From: Sulfitobacter maritimus
GTDB taxonomy: Bacteria > Pseudomonadota > Alphaproteobacteria > Rhodobacterales > Rhodobacteraceae
NCBI RefSeq assembly: GCF_013346665.1
Contig: NZ_JABVBB010000018.1
Location: forward strand, 1-64,000
Direction: 5' to 3'
Length of the DNA stretch: 64,000 bases
Numbering within the stretch: position 1 is the first letter of the stretch; each line of letters begins with the position of its first letter. Below, piece after piece: positions 19,651 through 29,145 of this stretch. The translations under genes and the position numbers were made by a program. The notes beneath the pieces were generated by a model. That model ran no database searches. It was not told where the DNA came from and saw only the letters and a program-made list of their open reading frames with translations.

Positions 19651-20832
19651 ATGATTGCCTTTTTCCGAGCCATCCGCAAGAAGATGCACCTTTTGTTGTT
19701 GCCTCTCTTTGCTGCGATCCTCGCGGCCTGTCAGCCTGTCGCGATCACAGGCGCCAATTCCGGTGGCCCGCGTATTGATACGGCCGCACCTGTTCCGGTG
19801 GCCCTGCTGGTCCCGCGCGGCGGTTCGGCCAGCGATAATCTGCTCGCTCAAAACCTAGAAAACGCCGCGCGTCTGGCGATGCGGGATCTGGGCGGTGTTC
19901 AGATTGACCTGCGCGTATATGGCACGGCGGGCAATGCGAGCCAAGCGGCCTCGATTGCCTCTCAGGCCGTGAATGAGGGTGCAAAGATTATTCTTGGCCC
20001 GGTTTATGCCGAAGCAGCCAATGCCGCAGGTGTTGCCGTGGCAGCCTCGGGCGTGAATGTCCTGTCCTTCTCTAACAACCCGACCATTGCAGGCGGGAAT
20101 GTTTTCATCCTCGGACCAACCTTTTCTAACACCGCGAACCGCTTGGTGAGCTTTGCCAAACGCAACGGCAAAGATAAGATCGTCGTATTGCACGGGCAGG
20201 ATCTGGCTGGTCAACTGGGCCGTGATGCGATCTTGCAGGCGATCAGCGCCAATCGCGCCACTTTGGCAGGCACAGTAGATTATGCCTTGAGCCAAGAATC
20301 CGTTGTCGCTGCCGTGCCGCGGGTCAAAGCTGCGGTTGACAGCACCGGGGCAAATGCACTGTTCTTGACCACCTCTTCGGCCAGCGCCCTGCCGCTTTTC
20401 GCCCAATTGCTCCCTGAAGCGGGCGTGCAGGCGGCCACCACGCAATACATGGGTCTGACCCGCTGGGACATTCCGGCGCAGACATTGGAACTGCCGGGCA
20501 TTCAGGGCGGCTGGTTCGCACGGCCCGATACCGGGGCGAGCAATGCTTTCACCAACCAATATAAAGCCGCCTATCAAAACGAACCGCATCCGCTTGCTGG
20601 TCTGGCATTTGACGGCATAGCCGCGATTGGCTCGCTGGTGAAAGCTGGCAAATCGAACGCCCTGACTGGCGCAGCACTGACCCAAGGTGCGGGCTTCAAT
20701 GGGGCCAGCGGCGTCTTCCGCCTGCGCCGCGATGGCACAAATGAGCGGGCGCTGGCGATAGCCACGATCCGCGACAACCGTGTTGTTGTGCTTGACCCAG
20801 CCCCCCGCGGCTTCGGCGGCGCCGGGTTCTAA
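19651..20832 (+). CDS. Penicillin-binding protein activator lipoprotein (LpoA-like)
   Basis: This 393-residue lipoprotein has a lipobox LAAC with Cys27, followed by a periplasmic type I binding-protein fold (PVALLVPRGGSASDNLLAQ, then ILGPVYAEAANAAGVAVA). It corresponds to the C-terminal domain of LpoA, the outer-membrane activator of PBP1a, without LpoA's N-terminal TPR part; ligand binding as in amino-acid receptors is the alternative. GGGAG lies 9 bases before the ATG. It is divergent from rsmI and is followed immediately by glnD. Confidence 0.88.
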   Translation: MIAFFRAIRKKMHLLLLPLFAAILAACQPVAITGANSGGPRIDTAAPVPVALLVPRGGSASDNLLAQNLENAARLAMRDLGGVQIDLRVYGTAGNASQAASIASQAVNEGAKIILGPVYAEAANAAGVAVAASGVNVLSFSNNPTIAGGNVFILGPTFSNTANRLVSFAKRNGKDKIVVLHGQDLAGQLGRDAILQAISANRATLAGTVDYALSQESVVAAVPRVKAAVDSTGANALFLTTSSASALPLFAQLLPEAGVQAATTQYMGLTRWDIPAQTLELPGIQGGWFARPDTGASNAFTNQYKAAYQNEPHPLAGLAFDGIAAIGSLVKAGKSNALTGAALTQGAGFNGASGVFRLRRDGTNERALAIATIRDNRVVVLDPAPRGFGGAGF

Positions 20833-20833
20833 A

Positions 20834-23614
20834 TTGGACCTAGCGAAACCGACAACAACATCAGGCGCGGGGCCCCACCCGCGCCTGATTTGCAGCCCCG
20901 AACAGATTTTCGATGGTGACAGCGTCTGGCGGGCGCTTTCACAGCTCGACACCACCCATGAAGGCGCGGCCCTCCGGGCTGATATTGTGGCGATCCTGCG
21001 CAGCGCGCGCGAGGCAGGCCGCGCCGCCATTGCACAGGCCTTTGCGGAATCCCCCTTCGACGCGCGGGCGATGACCTCGTCCTATACCTATCTAACCGAC
21101 CAACTGCTGCGTTGCGTGCTGTCCATCGCCAGCCATATCCTTCACCCCAATCCCAACCCGACCGAAGGCGAGCGTTTGGCGATGATCGGCGTGGGCGGCT
21201 ATGGGCGCGGCGAGATGGCACCTCATTCGGACGTCGATCTGCTGTTTCTGATCCCCTACAAGGCCACCGCTTGGTCAGAGAGCGTGATTGAATCGATGCT
21301 CTATATCCTGTGGGATCTGAAGCTGAAGGTCGGTCACGCCACCCGTACCATCGAAGAATGTCTGCGTCTTGGAGCGGACGATTTCACCATTCAAACGGCG
21401 CTGCTGGAACATCGTTTCATCGATGGCGATGCGGCCTTGGCAGAGGCGCTGTCGGAAAGTCTTAAGATCGATCTCTTCTCAGGCTCAGGTCATGATTTTA
21501 TCGAAGCAAAGTTGGAAGAGCGTGATAACCGCCACCTGAAACAGGGCGAACGCTATGTGGTGGAGCCCAATGTCAAAGAGGGCAAAGGCGGGCTACGCGA
21601 TCTCCATTCGCTGTTCTGGATCGCCAAGTTCATCCATGACGTTGACCGCGTGGCCGATCTGGTCGATCTCGGCGTCTTCCGCGCCGATGAGTATGACACT
21701 TTCCGCGAGGCCGAGGCCTTTCTCTGGGCGGTGCGCGGGCATCTGCATCTCTTGGCCGGGCGGGCGACCGAACAGCTGACCTTTGACATGCAGGTGCTGG
21801 TGGCCCAAGCGATGGGCTATGAGGACATGGGCGGGCGGCGCGGGGTTGAGGTCTTTATGCAGGCCTACTTCCGCCACGCCACTGCCGTGGGCGATCTGAC
21901 ACGCATCTTCGTGACCGGGCTGGAAGCCAGCCATATGAAGGCCGAACCGCTGTTGGAGCGCATCTTTCGCCGCCGTCCGAAAATACGCGAAGGGTTTCAG
22001 GTGGTGCACAACCGCATTGCCGTAAAGGACGATGCTGAGTTCCTGTCGGACAAACTGAATCTGCTGCGCATCTTTGAGGAAGCCCTGCGTACCGGCATGT
22101 TGATCCACCCCGACGCAATGCGGCTCATTAAGGCCAATCTGGCGCTGATCGACGATGACATGCGTCGCACGCCCGAGGCCCGGCGCATCTTTCTTGATCT
22201 GTTGCTGAAACACGGCAACCCTGAACGCGCTTTGCGACGGATGAATGAACTGGGCGTGCTTGGTGCGTTCATCCCCGAGTTTGAACCGATCGTGGCGATG
22301 ATGCAGTTCAATATGTATCACAGCTACACGGTTGACGAGCATACGATCCAATGTATCGCCCATCTGGCCCGGATCGAGAAAGGCGAGTTGGAAGAAGAAC
22401 TGCCCGTCGCCTCTTCGATCTTGGAGCGTGGCGTGAACCGCAAAGTGCTCTATATCGCCCTGCTGCTGCATGACATCGGCAAAGGCCGCCCCGAAGACCA
22501 TTCGATCATCGGCGCCAAACTGGCGCGGCGCATTGGGCCTCGACTGGGGTTAAAGCGGGATGAAGTTGACACGGTTGAATGGCTGGTCCGCTACCATCTG
22601 CTGATGTCCGACATGGCCCAGAAACGCGACATCGCCGACCCGCGTACAGTGCGCGACTTTGCCAAGGCCGTGCAGACGGTGAAGCGGCTCGACCTGCTCT
22701 GTGTGCTTACGGTCTGCGATATTCGTGGCGTCGGGCCGAACACTTGGAACAATTGGAAAGCCGTCTTGATCCGCGCGCTCTACCGCCAGACCGAACGGGC
22801 ACTGGAAACCGGGCTGGAGGACCTCAACCGCGAGAACCGCGGGGCCGAGGCCAAGAAAGCGCTGCGTGCCGCATTGAAAGACTGGCCGCGCAAGGCGCTG
22901 CAACGCGAGACCGCGCGGCATTACCCGCCCTATTGGCAGGGCCTTCACGTCACCGCGCATGTGGCCTTTGCCGAACTGCTGCGCGACATCGGCAATGACG
23001 ACATCCGCATTGATCTGCACCCCGACGAAGACCGCGGCGCCACTCGCGCCTGTTTCGTCATGGCCGATCACCCCGGCATCTTTGCGCGTCTGGCCGGGGC
23101 GCTGGCGCTGGTAGGGGCCAATGTCGTGGATGCGCGCAGCTATACCACCAAGGACGGCTTTGTCACCGATGCCTTCTGGATTCAGGATTCCGAGGATAAC
23201 GCCTACGAAGCCTCCCGCCTGCCACGCCTGCGTGAGATGATTGAAAAGACCCTGCGTGGCGAGATCGTTGCCCGCGATGCCTTGAAATCACGTGATAAAG
23301 TCAAGAAACGCGAACGCGCCTTTAAGGTGCCGACGCATATCACCTTCGACAATGAAGGATCGGAGATCTACACGATTATCGAGGTCGACACCCGCGACCG
23401 CCCGGGTCTGCTTTATGATCTGACGCGCACATTGGCGGCCTCCAACGTCTATATCGCCAATGCTGTGATCGCGACCTATGGCGAGCAAGTCGTCGATACG
23501 TTCTACGTCAAAGACATGTTTGGCCTCAAATATTACGCCGAAGCCAAACAGCGCGCTTTGGAAAAACGTCTGCGCGAGGCGATTGCCGCCGGGGTTGAGC
23601 GAGCGGAGGGTTAG
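20834..23614 (+). CDS. glnD: Bifunctional [protein-PII] uridylyltransferase / uridylyl-removing enzyme
   Basis: This 926-residue nitrogen sensor uridylylates PII at low glutamine and removes UMP at high glutamine. The domains in order are: nucleotidyltransferase with GGYGRGEMAPHSDVDLLFL near residue 120; an HD hydrolase domain with LLLHDIGKG near 545; and two C-terminal ACT domains (DHPGIFARLAGALAL; DTRDRPGLLYDLTRTL). The start is uncertain. A TTG directly after the stop of the preceding gene is used here; a GTG at 20780 would overlap that gene. The frame and family assignment are secure. Confidence 0.96.
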   Translation: MDLAKPTTTSGAGPHPRLICSPEQIFDGDSVWRALSQLDTTHEGAALRADIVAILRSAREAGRAAIAQAFAESPFDARAMTSSYTYLTDQLLRCVLSIASHILHPNPNPTEGERLAMIGVGGYGRGEMAPHSDVDLLFLIPYKATAWSESVIESMLYILWDLKLKVGHATRTIEECLRLGADDFTIQTALLEHRFIDGDAALAEALSESLKIDLFSGSGHDFIEAKLEERDNRHLKQGERYVVEPNVKEGKGGLRDLHSLFWIAKFIHDVDRVADLVDLGVFRADEYDTFREAEAFLWAVRGHLHLLAGRATEQLTFDMQVLVAQAMGYEDMGGRRGVEVFMQAYFRHATAVGDLTRIFVTGLEASHMKAEPLLERIFRRRPKIREGFQVVHNRIAVKDDAEFLSDKLNLLRIFEEALRTGMLIHPDAMRLIKANLALIDDDMRRTPEARRIFLDLLLKHGNPERALRRMNELGVLGAFIPEFEPIVAMMQFNMYHSYTVDEHTIQCIAHLARIEKGELEEELPVASSILERGVNRKVLYIALLLHDIGKGRPEDHSIIGAKLARRIGPRLGLKRDEVDTVEWLVRYHLLMSDMAQKRDIADPRTVRDFAKAVQTVKRLDLLCVLTVCDIRGVGPNTWNNWKAVLIRALYRQTERALETGLEDLNRENRGAEAKKALRAALKDWPRKALQRETARHYPPYWQGLHVTAHVAFAELLRDIGNDDIRIDLHPDEDRGATRACFVMADHPGIFARLAGALALVGANVVDARSYTTKDGFVTDAFWIQDSEDNAYEASRLPRLREMIEKTLRGEIVARDALKSRDKVKKRERAFKVPTHITFDNEGSEIYTIIEVDTRDRPGLLYDLTRTLAASNVYIANAVIATYGEQVVDTFYVKDMFGLKYYAEAKQRALEKRLREAIAAGVERAEG

Positions 23615-23634
23615 GCTCCTCCTTTCGCCTAACC
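23609..23634 (+). terminator. Hairpin after glnD
   Basis: An 8-bp perfect stem GGTTAGGC / GCCTAACC with a 10-base pyrimidine-rich loop begins at the glnD stop codon. A second smaller stem CCGGC / GCCGG overlaps its 3' arm at 23633-23650. There is no strong T tract, so intrinsic termination is only possible. Confidence 0.4.
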
Positions 23635-23739
23635 GGCAATTTCCCGCCGGTCGCCATATCCGCGCTTTGCTTTTAAGCCCGAATATTCAAAATCCTTCGC
23701 AACCCGGCAAAAGCGCGGGATTTCGTGAATGAGGGACAT

Positions 23740-24291
23740 ATGAGCGCCACACGCGCAGCACTGCCGAACCGGGGCCTTATGGCGATTTGCGCAACTCTTT
23801 TGTTGACCGCTGCCTGCGCAAAAGCTCCCGACACGCTGCCAACCTATGATTTCGGTGGGATTGACCCGCAGCGTCATTTCATGGCCGTGCAAACCGCCCA
23901 AGACATGCGTGCCAAGGGTCAACGCGTTTGGTGCGTACCCTTTGCCCGCAATGTCAGCGGCATCCAAATTCGCGGCAATGCAGAGACATGGTGGGGCAAG
24001 GCAAAAGGGCTTTATCCACGCGGCAAAGAGCCTGTGGTCGGCGCGGTGATGGCTTTTAGCGCAACCGGGTCCATGCCGATGGGGCATATTGCCGTGGTGT
24101 CCGACATCGTCTCCCCGCGTGAAATTAAAGTCGATCACGCCAATTGGAAGCGCAATCAGGTCTCGCTCAAGATGGCAGTGATTGACGTGTCCAAGGCCAA
24201 CGACTGGTCCGCCGTGCGCGTGGAAAGCCAGCCCGGTGCCTTTGGCAGCACCTATCCGATTAACGGCTTTATATACCCCACCGGAGGATAA
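23740..24291 (+). CDS. CHAP-domain lipoprotein (probable peptidoglycan amidase/endopeptidase)
   Basis: This 183-residue exported lipoprotein has the lipobox TAAC with Cys26. A CHAP (cysteine, histidine-dependent amidohydrolase/peptidase) domain follows, with catalytic Cys65 in RVWCVPFAR and His116 in MPMGHIAVVSDI. A likely third polar residue lies in IKVDHANW. CHAP enzymes usually cut peptide crosslinks or amide bonds in peptidoglycan. The start at 23740 has GAGGG close upstream; an in-frame start 15 bases earlier is possible. It lies between glnD and murJ, consistent with a cell-wall role. Confidence 0.85.
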   Translation: MSATRAALPNRGLMAICATLLLTAACAKAPDTLPTYDFGGIDPQRHFMAVQTAQDMRAKGQRVWCVPFARNVSGIQIRGNAETWWGKAKGLYPRGKEPVVGAVMAFSATGSMPMGHIAVVSDIVSPREIKVDHANWKRNQVSLKMAVIDVSKANDWSAVRVESQPGAFGSTYPINGFIYPTGG

Positions 24292-24392
24292 GCGCCGCTT
24301 TGCCAAAGCAGCGAAATCGGGGCTAACGCCCAGCATTGCGCCGCGCCAGCGCCCGCGCTAGGGACGGTGCAGCGCAACTTAAGGCTCCCCCG

Positions 24393-25934
24393 ATGAAACC
24401 TATCCGTCTTATGTCCGGCTTTTTCACTGTCGGTGTCTGGACCTTACTCAGCCGCGTGCTCGGCTTTCTGCGCGAAGTGCTGCTGCTCTCCTTGATCGGC
24501 CCCGGCCCGGTGATGGACGCCTTCGTGGCCGCCTTCCGCCTGCCCAATATGTTCCGCCGCTTCTTCGCCGAAGGTGCGTTCAACGCAGCCTTCGTGCCGA
24601 TGTTCGCCAAAAAGCTGGAGGGTGAGGAAGGCGCCGGCACCTTTGCCCGCGATGCCTTTAACGGGCTGGCGATGGTGGTTCTGGTGCTGACGGCTCTTGG
24701 CATGATCTTCATGCCCGGTCTGGTTTGGCTGACCGCCGAAGGCTTTACCGGCGACGAACGTTTTGACCTGACGGTGGGCTTTGGCCGGATCACCTTCCCC
24801 TATATCCTCTGCATGTCGCTGGCCGCGCTGTTCTCGGGCATCCTGAACGCCACAGGCCGCTTTGCCGTGGCCGCCGCCGCGCCTGTCTTGCTGAACATCT
24901 TTGTCATCGCGGCCATGAGCATTGCGGCCTTCATAGGCGGCGAAGTCGCACTTTGGCTGGTCTGGTCGATCCCGTTGGCAGGTGTAGCGCAACTGGCGCT
25001 GACATGGCGTGCGGCAGCGGAGGCAGGTTTCGCGCTGCGCCCCTCGCGCCCGCGCTGGACCCCCGACATGCGCGCCATGATTATGATCGCCCTGCCCGCC
25101 GCCTTGGCCTCCGGCGTGATGCAGATCAACCTTGTGGTCGGGCAGCTAGTCGCCAGCCAATATGAAAAAGCCGTCTCTTGGCTCTTCGCCGCCGACCGGC
25201 TGTACCAACTGCCGCTGGGTGTGGTGGGCATCGCAGTAGGCATTGTGCTGCTGCCTGACCTGTCGCGCCGCCTGCGGGCGGGTGACGACGACGGCGCGCA
25301 AACCGCGCTCAGCCGCGCCGCAGAAATTTCGCTCGCGCTGACGATCCCCTCAGCCGTGGCGCTAATCGTTATCCCCTTCGCGCTGGTCACTGTCCTGTTC
25401 GAACGCGGGGCCTCTAATGTCGATGACACCGCCGCCATCGCCACAGCGGTAATGGTCTATGGCCTTGGCCTGCCCGCCTTTGTGCTGCAGAAAATCCTGC
25501 AGCCCGTCTATTTCGCCCGCGAAGACACCCGCCGCCCGTTCCACTTCGCCGTGGTCGCCATGGTGGTGAACGCCGCCCTCGCCGTCGGGCTCGCCCCTTG
25601 GGTCGGCTGGCTCGCCCCCGCCATCGCCGCGACGCTTGCAGGCTGGACCATGTTCGCCTGCCTCGCTATCGGCGCAAGGCGCTACGGCGCGGCGGCCAAG
25701 TTCGATGCGCGGTTCCACAAACGCATCTGGCGTATTCTCTTCGCCTCCGCAGCAATGGGCGGCGCGCTCTGGCTGGGCAACGCCGCACTACAGCCGATGC
25801 TAGGCCTGCCATGGTGGCGCGGGCTGGCGCTGGTCTTGCTGATCGCGATTGGCGCTGTCAGCTACTTTGGCATCGGCCAGCTCATTGGGGCCTTCCGCCT
25901 GTCCGAGTTCAAGGGCGCGATGCGGCGCGGTTAA
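24393..25934 (+). CDS. murJ: Lipid II flippase MurJ
   Basis: This 513-residue MOP-superfamily transporter has about 14 predicted membrane helices and flips lipid II across the inner membrane. The start MKPIRLMSGFFTVGVWTLLSRVLGFLR is typical, with conserved arginines in the first cavity helix and the FRLPNMFRRFFAEGAFNAAFVP segment. The longer in-frame start at 24336 would add residues not seen in the family. The stop overlaps the convergent rhomboid gene by 4 bases. Confidence 0.95.
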   Translation: MKPIRLMSGFFTVGVWTLLSRVLGFLREVLLLSLIGPGPVMDAFVAAFRLPNMFRRFFAEGAFNAAFVPMFAKKLEGEEGAGTFARDAFNGLAMVVLVLTALGMIFMPGLVWLTAEGFTGDERFDLTVGFGRITFPYILCMSLAALFSGILNATGRFAVAAAAPVLLNIFVIAAMSIAAFIGGEVALWLVWSIPLAGVAQLALTWRAAAEAGFALRPSRPRWTPDMRAMIMIALPAALASGVMQINLVVGQLVASQYEKAVSWLFAADRLYQLPLGVVGIAVGIVLLPDLSRRLRAGDDDGAQTALSRAAEISLALTIPSAVALIVIPFALVTVLFERGASNVDDTAAIATAVMVYGLGLPAFVLQKILQPVYFAREDTRRPFHFAVVAMVVNAALAVGLAPWVGWLAPAIAATLAGWTMFACLAIGARRYGAAAKFDARFHKRIWRILFASAAMGGALWLGNAALQPMLGLPWWRGLALVLLIAIGAVSYFGIGQLIGAFRLSEFKGAMRRG

Positions 25935-26617
25935 CGCTGCTGCAACCGCGCCCTCAGCCGCGCCCACTCACCGGGCGCGAGCAGAAAGCTCAGGCCAAAG
26001 CCACAAAAGAACCCAGCCAGTTCCGCCACCCACAACAGGCCCGCTTCAAAGAAAATGCCCCAGAACAGCTGCAAGCCCATCAACAGCGCAATCAAGGTAA
26101 ACGCCTGATACTGGGGCTCGCCCGACCCAATCAGCCGCCGCCACATGACAAAACTATACCCGCCAATCAGCCCGTAAACATTGGGATAGGCCCCGGCCAG
26201 CCAGACCGGATCATTGAGCAGCGCCCCATAGGCCAGCGCGCCACCCACGCCCGAAAGCACAAATATCACCACAAAGGCCACCTGCCCCATCGCCTCGGCC
26301 ACCATCTTGCCCAAGGCCAAGAGCAACACCACGGCAAAGATCGCATGGGTGAAGCCCAGATGAATGAACGGATAGGTCACAAAGCGCCAGATATGCTCAA
26401 CGGGGTACTGCCCCGCGCCGATCATCGCGTCAAAGATCAACCCCGAAAACCCATAGTCGCGCACCAGCCCCAGCCGCCAACCTACGGCACCGGGGCCCCC
26501 AACCAGCCCGGCTTCGGCCAGGGAAAGCACCACCTCGACCCCAGCGATGGCCAGAAAAAGCAGGACAACCGCAGGCGGCAGAGGATTCACGGGGGGCTGA
26601 AGATCAGGGTCTTGCAT
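25931..26617 (-). CDS. Rhomboid-fold membrane protein lacking protease catalytic residues
   Basis: This 228-residue protein has about six hydrophobic segments arranged as in rhomboid intramembrane proteases, including FTYPFIHLGFTH in the second-helix region. The nucleophile motif GxSG reads G142-A-Tyr144-Pro145-N before VYGLIGG. The expected catalytic His in the AHxxGF motif is Glu199 (VAELAGF), and the Asn of HxxxN is also absent. It is therefore likely a pseudoprotease, comparable in principle to iRhoms or derlins. AAGGAG lies 6 bases before the chosen ATG. Function unknown. Confidence 0.8.
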   Translation of the reverse strand: MQDPDLQPPVNPLPPAVVLLFLAIAGVEVVLSLAEAGLVGGPGAVGWRLGLVRDYGFSGLIFDAMIGAGQYPVEHIWRFVTYPFIHLGFTHAIFAVVLLLALGKMVAEAMGQVAFVVIFVLSGVGGALAYGALLNDPVWLAGAYPNVYGLIGGYSFVMWRRLIGSGEPQYQAFTLIALLMGLQLFWGIFFEAGLLWVAELAGFFCGFGLSFLLAPGEWARLRARLQQR

Positions 26618-26691
26618 GGGCGCTCCTTGACGGGGTTCGCGGCCAGAAGTAAGCCTGCCGCGCAAGACTTTCCAGCCCAGAGGTACGTTCC

Positions 26692-27711
26692 ATGTCAGAG
26701 AACCAGTTCACCCCGCGCGTGTTTTCCGGCATTCAGCCCTCAGGCGACCTGCATCTGGGCAACTATCTCGGCGCGCTCAAACGCTTTGCCGATGCACAAG
26801 AACAGGGCGTGCAGTCGATCTACTGCATGGTCGACCTACATGCGATCACCGTCTGGCAAGACCCGGCGGACCTGAAGAAAAGCACACGCGAGCTCTGCGC
26901 CGGATTCATCGCCGCAGGCATCGATCCGGAAAAATCCATCCTGATCAACCAAAGCCAAGTGCCTGAACACGCGCAACTGGCATGGGTGTTCAACTGCGTC
27001 GCCCGCATGGGCTGGATGGGCCGTATGACGCAATGGAAGGACAAGGCCGGCAAAAACGCCGAAGCCGCCTCCCTTGGCCTATTCGCCTACCCCGCCCTGA
27101 TGGCCGCCGACATCCTGATCTACCACGCCACCCATGTCCCGGTGGGCGAGGACCAGAAACAGCACCTCGAACTCACCCGCGACATCGCGGCGAAATTTAA
27201 CCACGACTATGACGTCGATTTCTTCCCCTTGGTCGAGCCGGTGATCGAAGGCGCCGCCACCCGCGTCATGTCCCTGCGCGATGGCAGCAAGAAGATGTCA
27301 AAGTCCGACCCTTCTCCCGCGAGCCGGATCAACCTGACCGACGACGCCGACACCATTGCCAAGAAGATCCGCAAAGCCAAGACCGATCCAGACGCGCTGC
27401 CGTCCGAAGCCGACGGCCTCAAGGACCGCCCCGAAGCGCGCAACCTCGTGAACATCTACGCAGCCCTCAGCGACCAAACCGTCGATCAAGTGCTTGCCGA
27501 AGTCGGCGGCCAGCAATTCGGCACATTCAAACCCGCCCTCGCAGACCTTGCCGTAGCAAAAATGGGCCCCATCACAGCCGAGATGTCTCGCTTAATGGCC
27601 GATGAGGTCGAGATCGACCGCATCCTTGCCCGCGGCGCCGAACAAGCCCGCGAGATCACGGCCCCGATCCTCAAACGCACCTATGAAATCATCGGCATGG
27701 TCGGCGCTTAG
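26692..27711 (+). CDS. trpS: Tryptophanyl-tRNA synthetase
   Basis: This 339-residue class I synthetase has the HIGH-like motif [14 protein letters not shown] near residue 17 and the KMSKS motif KKMSKSDPS near 202. Length and motifs are those of bacterial TrpRS. AGAGG precedes the ATG by about 8 bases. A 7-bp inverted repeat CGTCTGC / GCAGACG follows the stop at 27722-27748, without a T run. Confidence 0.98.
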   Translation: MSENQFTPRVFSGIQPSGDLHLGNYLGALKRFADAQEQGVQSIYCMVDLHAITVWQDPADLKKSTRELCAGFIAAGIDPEKSILINQSQVPEHAQLAWVFNCVARMGWMGRMTQWKDKAGKNAEAASLGLFAYPALMAADILIYHATHVPVGEDQKQHLELTRDIAAKFNHDYDVDFFPLVEPVIEGAATRVMSLRDGSKKMSKSDPSPASRINLTDDADTIAKKIRKAKTDPDALPSEADGLKDRPEARNLVNIYAALSDQTVDQVLAEVGGQQFGTFKPALADLAVAKMGPITAEMSRLMADEVEIDRILARGAEQAREITAPILKRTYEIIGMVGA

Positions 27712-27750
27712 GCGCCGCCATCGTCTGCAGCTTTCAAAATCGCAGACGCC

Positions 27751-27938
27751 GCGCAACCTGCCGCCCCTCCACAGACGCTGAACGCATCCTATTACGCGCC
27801 CTCGCCCTTCCCTTCATCCTTTCTTAAATACCGCTGCGCAACCTGCGGCCTCCTCCACAGACGCGGAACGCATCCCATTACGCACCTCCGCCCTTCCCTT
27901 CATCCTTTCTTAAATACCGCTGCGCAACCTGCGCCCCC
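27751..27938. repeat. Tandem repeat, two 85/86-bp units plus a partial third
   Basis: Unit 1 (27751-27835) and unit 2 (27836-27921) are near identical, beginning GCGCAACCTGC and ending TTCTTAAATACCGCT. A third unit is cut off after about 17 bases at 27922-27938. The differences are a few substitutions and one indel. The units lie in the gene-free stretch between trpS and the deacetylase gene (27712-28029), which shows no coding frame. Each unit carries an AT-rich TTCTTAAATA in an otherwise GC-rich setting. Confidence 0.9.
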
Positions 27939-28029
27939 AAACACCACACCCGCGTTCTATCCCGCCCGCCCCATGGACAATCCTTCGCCCCTGCGCCAGT
28001 TTCCCTTCGAACAACGACGGGGGAATACA

Positions 28030-29136
28030 ATGGCCACAGGCTTTTACTGGGACGAATCCTGCTTTTGGCACGCAGGGGGGAACTATGTTTTCACCCTACC
28101 AGCGGGCGGGCTGGTGCAGCCCATGGCCGCCGGTGGCCTGCCCGAAAATCCCGAGACAAAACGACGGCTGAAAAATCTGCTCGATGTGACCGGTCTTTTG
28201 GCAGAGTTGCAAACCAGCAGCGCCGCGCCTGCGAGCTATGAGGCCTTGGCGCGCATTCACCCAGAAAGCTATCTGAAAGAGTTCAAACGCCTGTCAGACA
28301 ATGGCGGTGGCGAGTTGGGCCGCTGTGTGCCCTTTGGCAAAGGCGGGTTTGAGCTGGCCGCGCTTTCTGCCGGTCTCGCGATTGCTGCGGTGGACGCGGT
28401 AGCGACAGGAGCGCTGGACAACGCCTATGCGCTCAGCCGCCCGCCAGGGCATCACTGTCTGCCGGATGATCCCAACGGTTTTTGTCTGCTCGCAAATATC
28501 CCCGTTGCGATTGAGGCCGCACAGGCCAAAGGTCTGGCGAAACGTTTGGTGGTGTTGGATTGGGACGTGCATCACGGTAATGGCACTGAAGCGATCTACT
28601 ATGACCGTGACGATGTGCTGACGATCTCGCTGCACCAGCAGGGGAACTACCCGCTCGACACCGGCGCGCTGGAGGATCGCGGGCGCGGCGCGGGTGAGGG
28701 TTATAACCTCAATCTGCCGATGCACGCAGGGTCGGGCCATACCGCCTATCTCCATGCGATGGATCGGGTGGTGATCCCGGCGATTGAGGCCTTCAACCCC
28801 GACATGATCATCGTCGCCTGCGGCTATGACGCGGCCATTATTGATCCGCTCGCCCGGATGCAGGCCACGGCTGAAACCTTTGCCGAGATGACCCGCCGCA
28901 TCCGCGAGACTGCGGCAAAGCTGTGCGGCGGCAAGCTGGTGATGGTGCATGAAGGCGGCTATTCTGAGGCCTATGTTCCCTTTTGCGGTCATGCCACTAT
29001 TGCTGCATTGGCTGACAGCAAAACCACGGCCCCCGATCCACTGGCGCGGTCCTTTAATATCCGCCAACCCGCGCCCGATTTTGATGCCTTTCTGCGCCAG
29101 TCAATTGACGATATGGCGCGGCAACTGGTCTTATAG
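28030..29136 (+). CDS. Histone-deacetylase-fold amidohydrolase (class II HDAC-like)
   Basis: This 368-residue zinc amidohydrolase of the HDAC / acetylpolyamine amidohydrolase superfamily has the motifs RPPGHHCLPDDPNGFCLLANI (tandem catalytic His) and LDWDVHHGNG (zinc ligands). Further motifs are IVACGYDAAIIDPLARMQ and the C-terminal GGY loop. Bacterial members deacylate small acylated amines. GGGGGAA lies 6 bases before the ATG at 28030; an in-frame ATG 57 bases earlier is not favoured. It starts an operon-like run with nitroreductase and EI24 genes. A distant paralogue lies at 41591. Confidence 0.9.
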   Translation: MATGFYWDESCFWHAGGNYVFTLPAGGLVQPMAAGGLPENPETKRRLKNLLDVTGLLAELQTSSAAPASYEALARIHPESYLKEFKRLSDNGGGELGRCVPFGKGGFELAALSAGLAIAAVDAVATGALDNAYALSRPPGHHCLPDDPNGFCLLANIPVAIEAAQAKGLAKRLVVLDWDVHHGNGTEAIYYDRDDVLTISLHQQGNYPLDTGALEDRGRGAGEGYNLNLPMHAGSGHTAYLHAMDRVVIPAIEAFNPDMIIVACGYDAAIIDPLARMQATAETFAEMTRRIRETAAKLCGGKLVMVHEGGYSEAYVPFCGHATIAALADSKTTAPDPLARSFNIRQPAPDFDAFLRQSIDDMARQLVL

Positions 29137-29145
29137 GTGACTGTT

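Noticed and set aside
19855-21030. A 391-codon antisense frame across the LpoA-like gene and the start of glnD
   Set aside because: It spans two genes with clear protein families and has no start signal or motif of its own.
27751-27938. CRISPR array
   Set aside because: The units are directly adjacent 85-base copies without unique spacers, only two and a fraction copies, and no cas genes are present.
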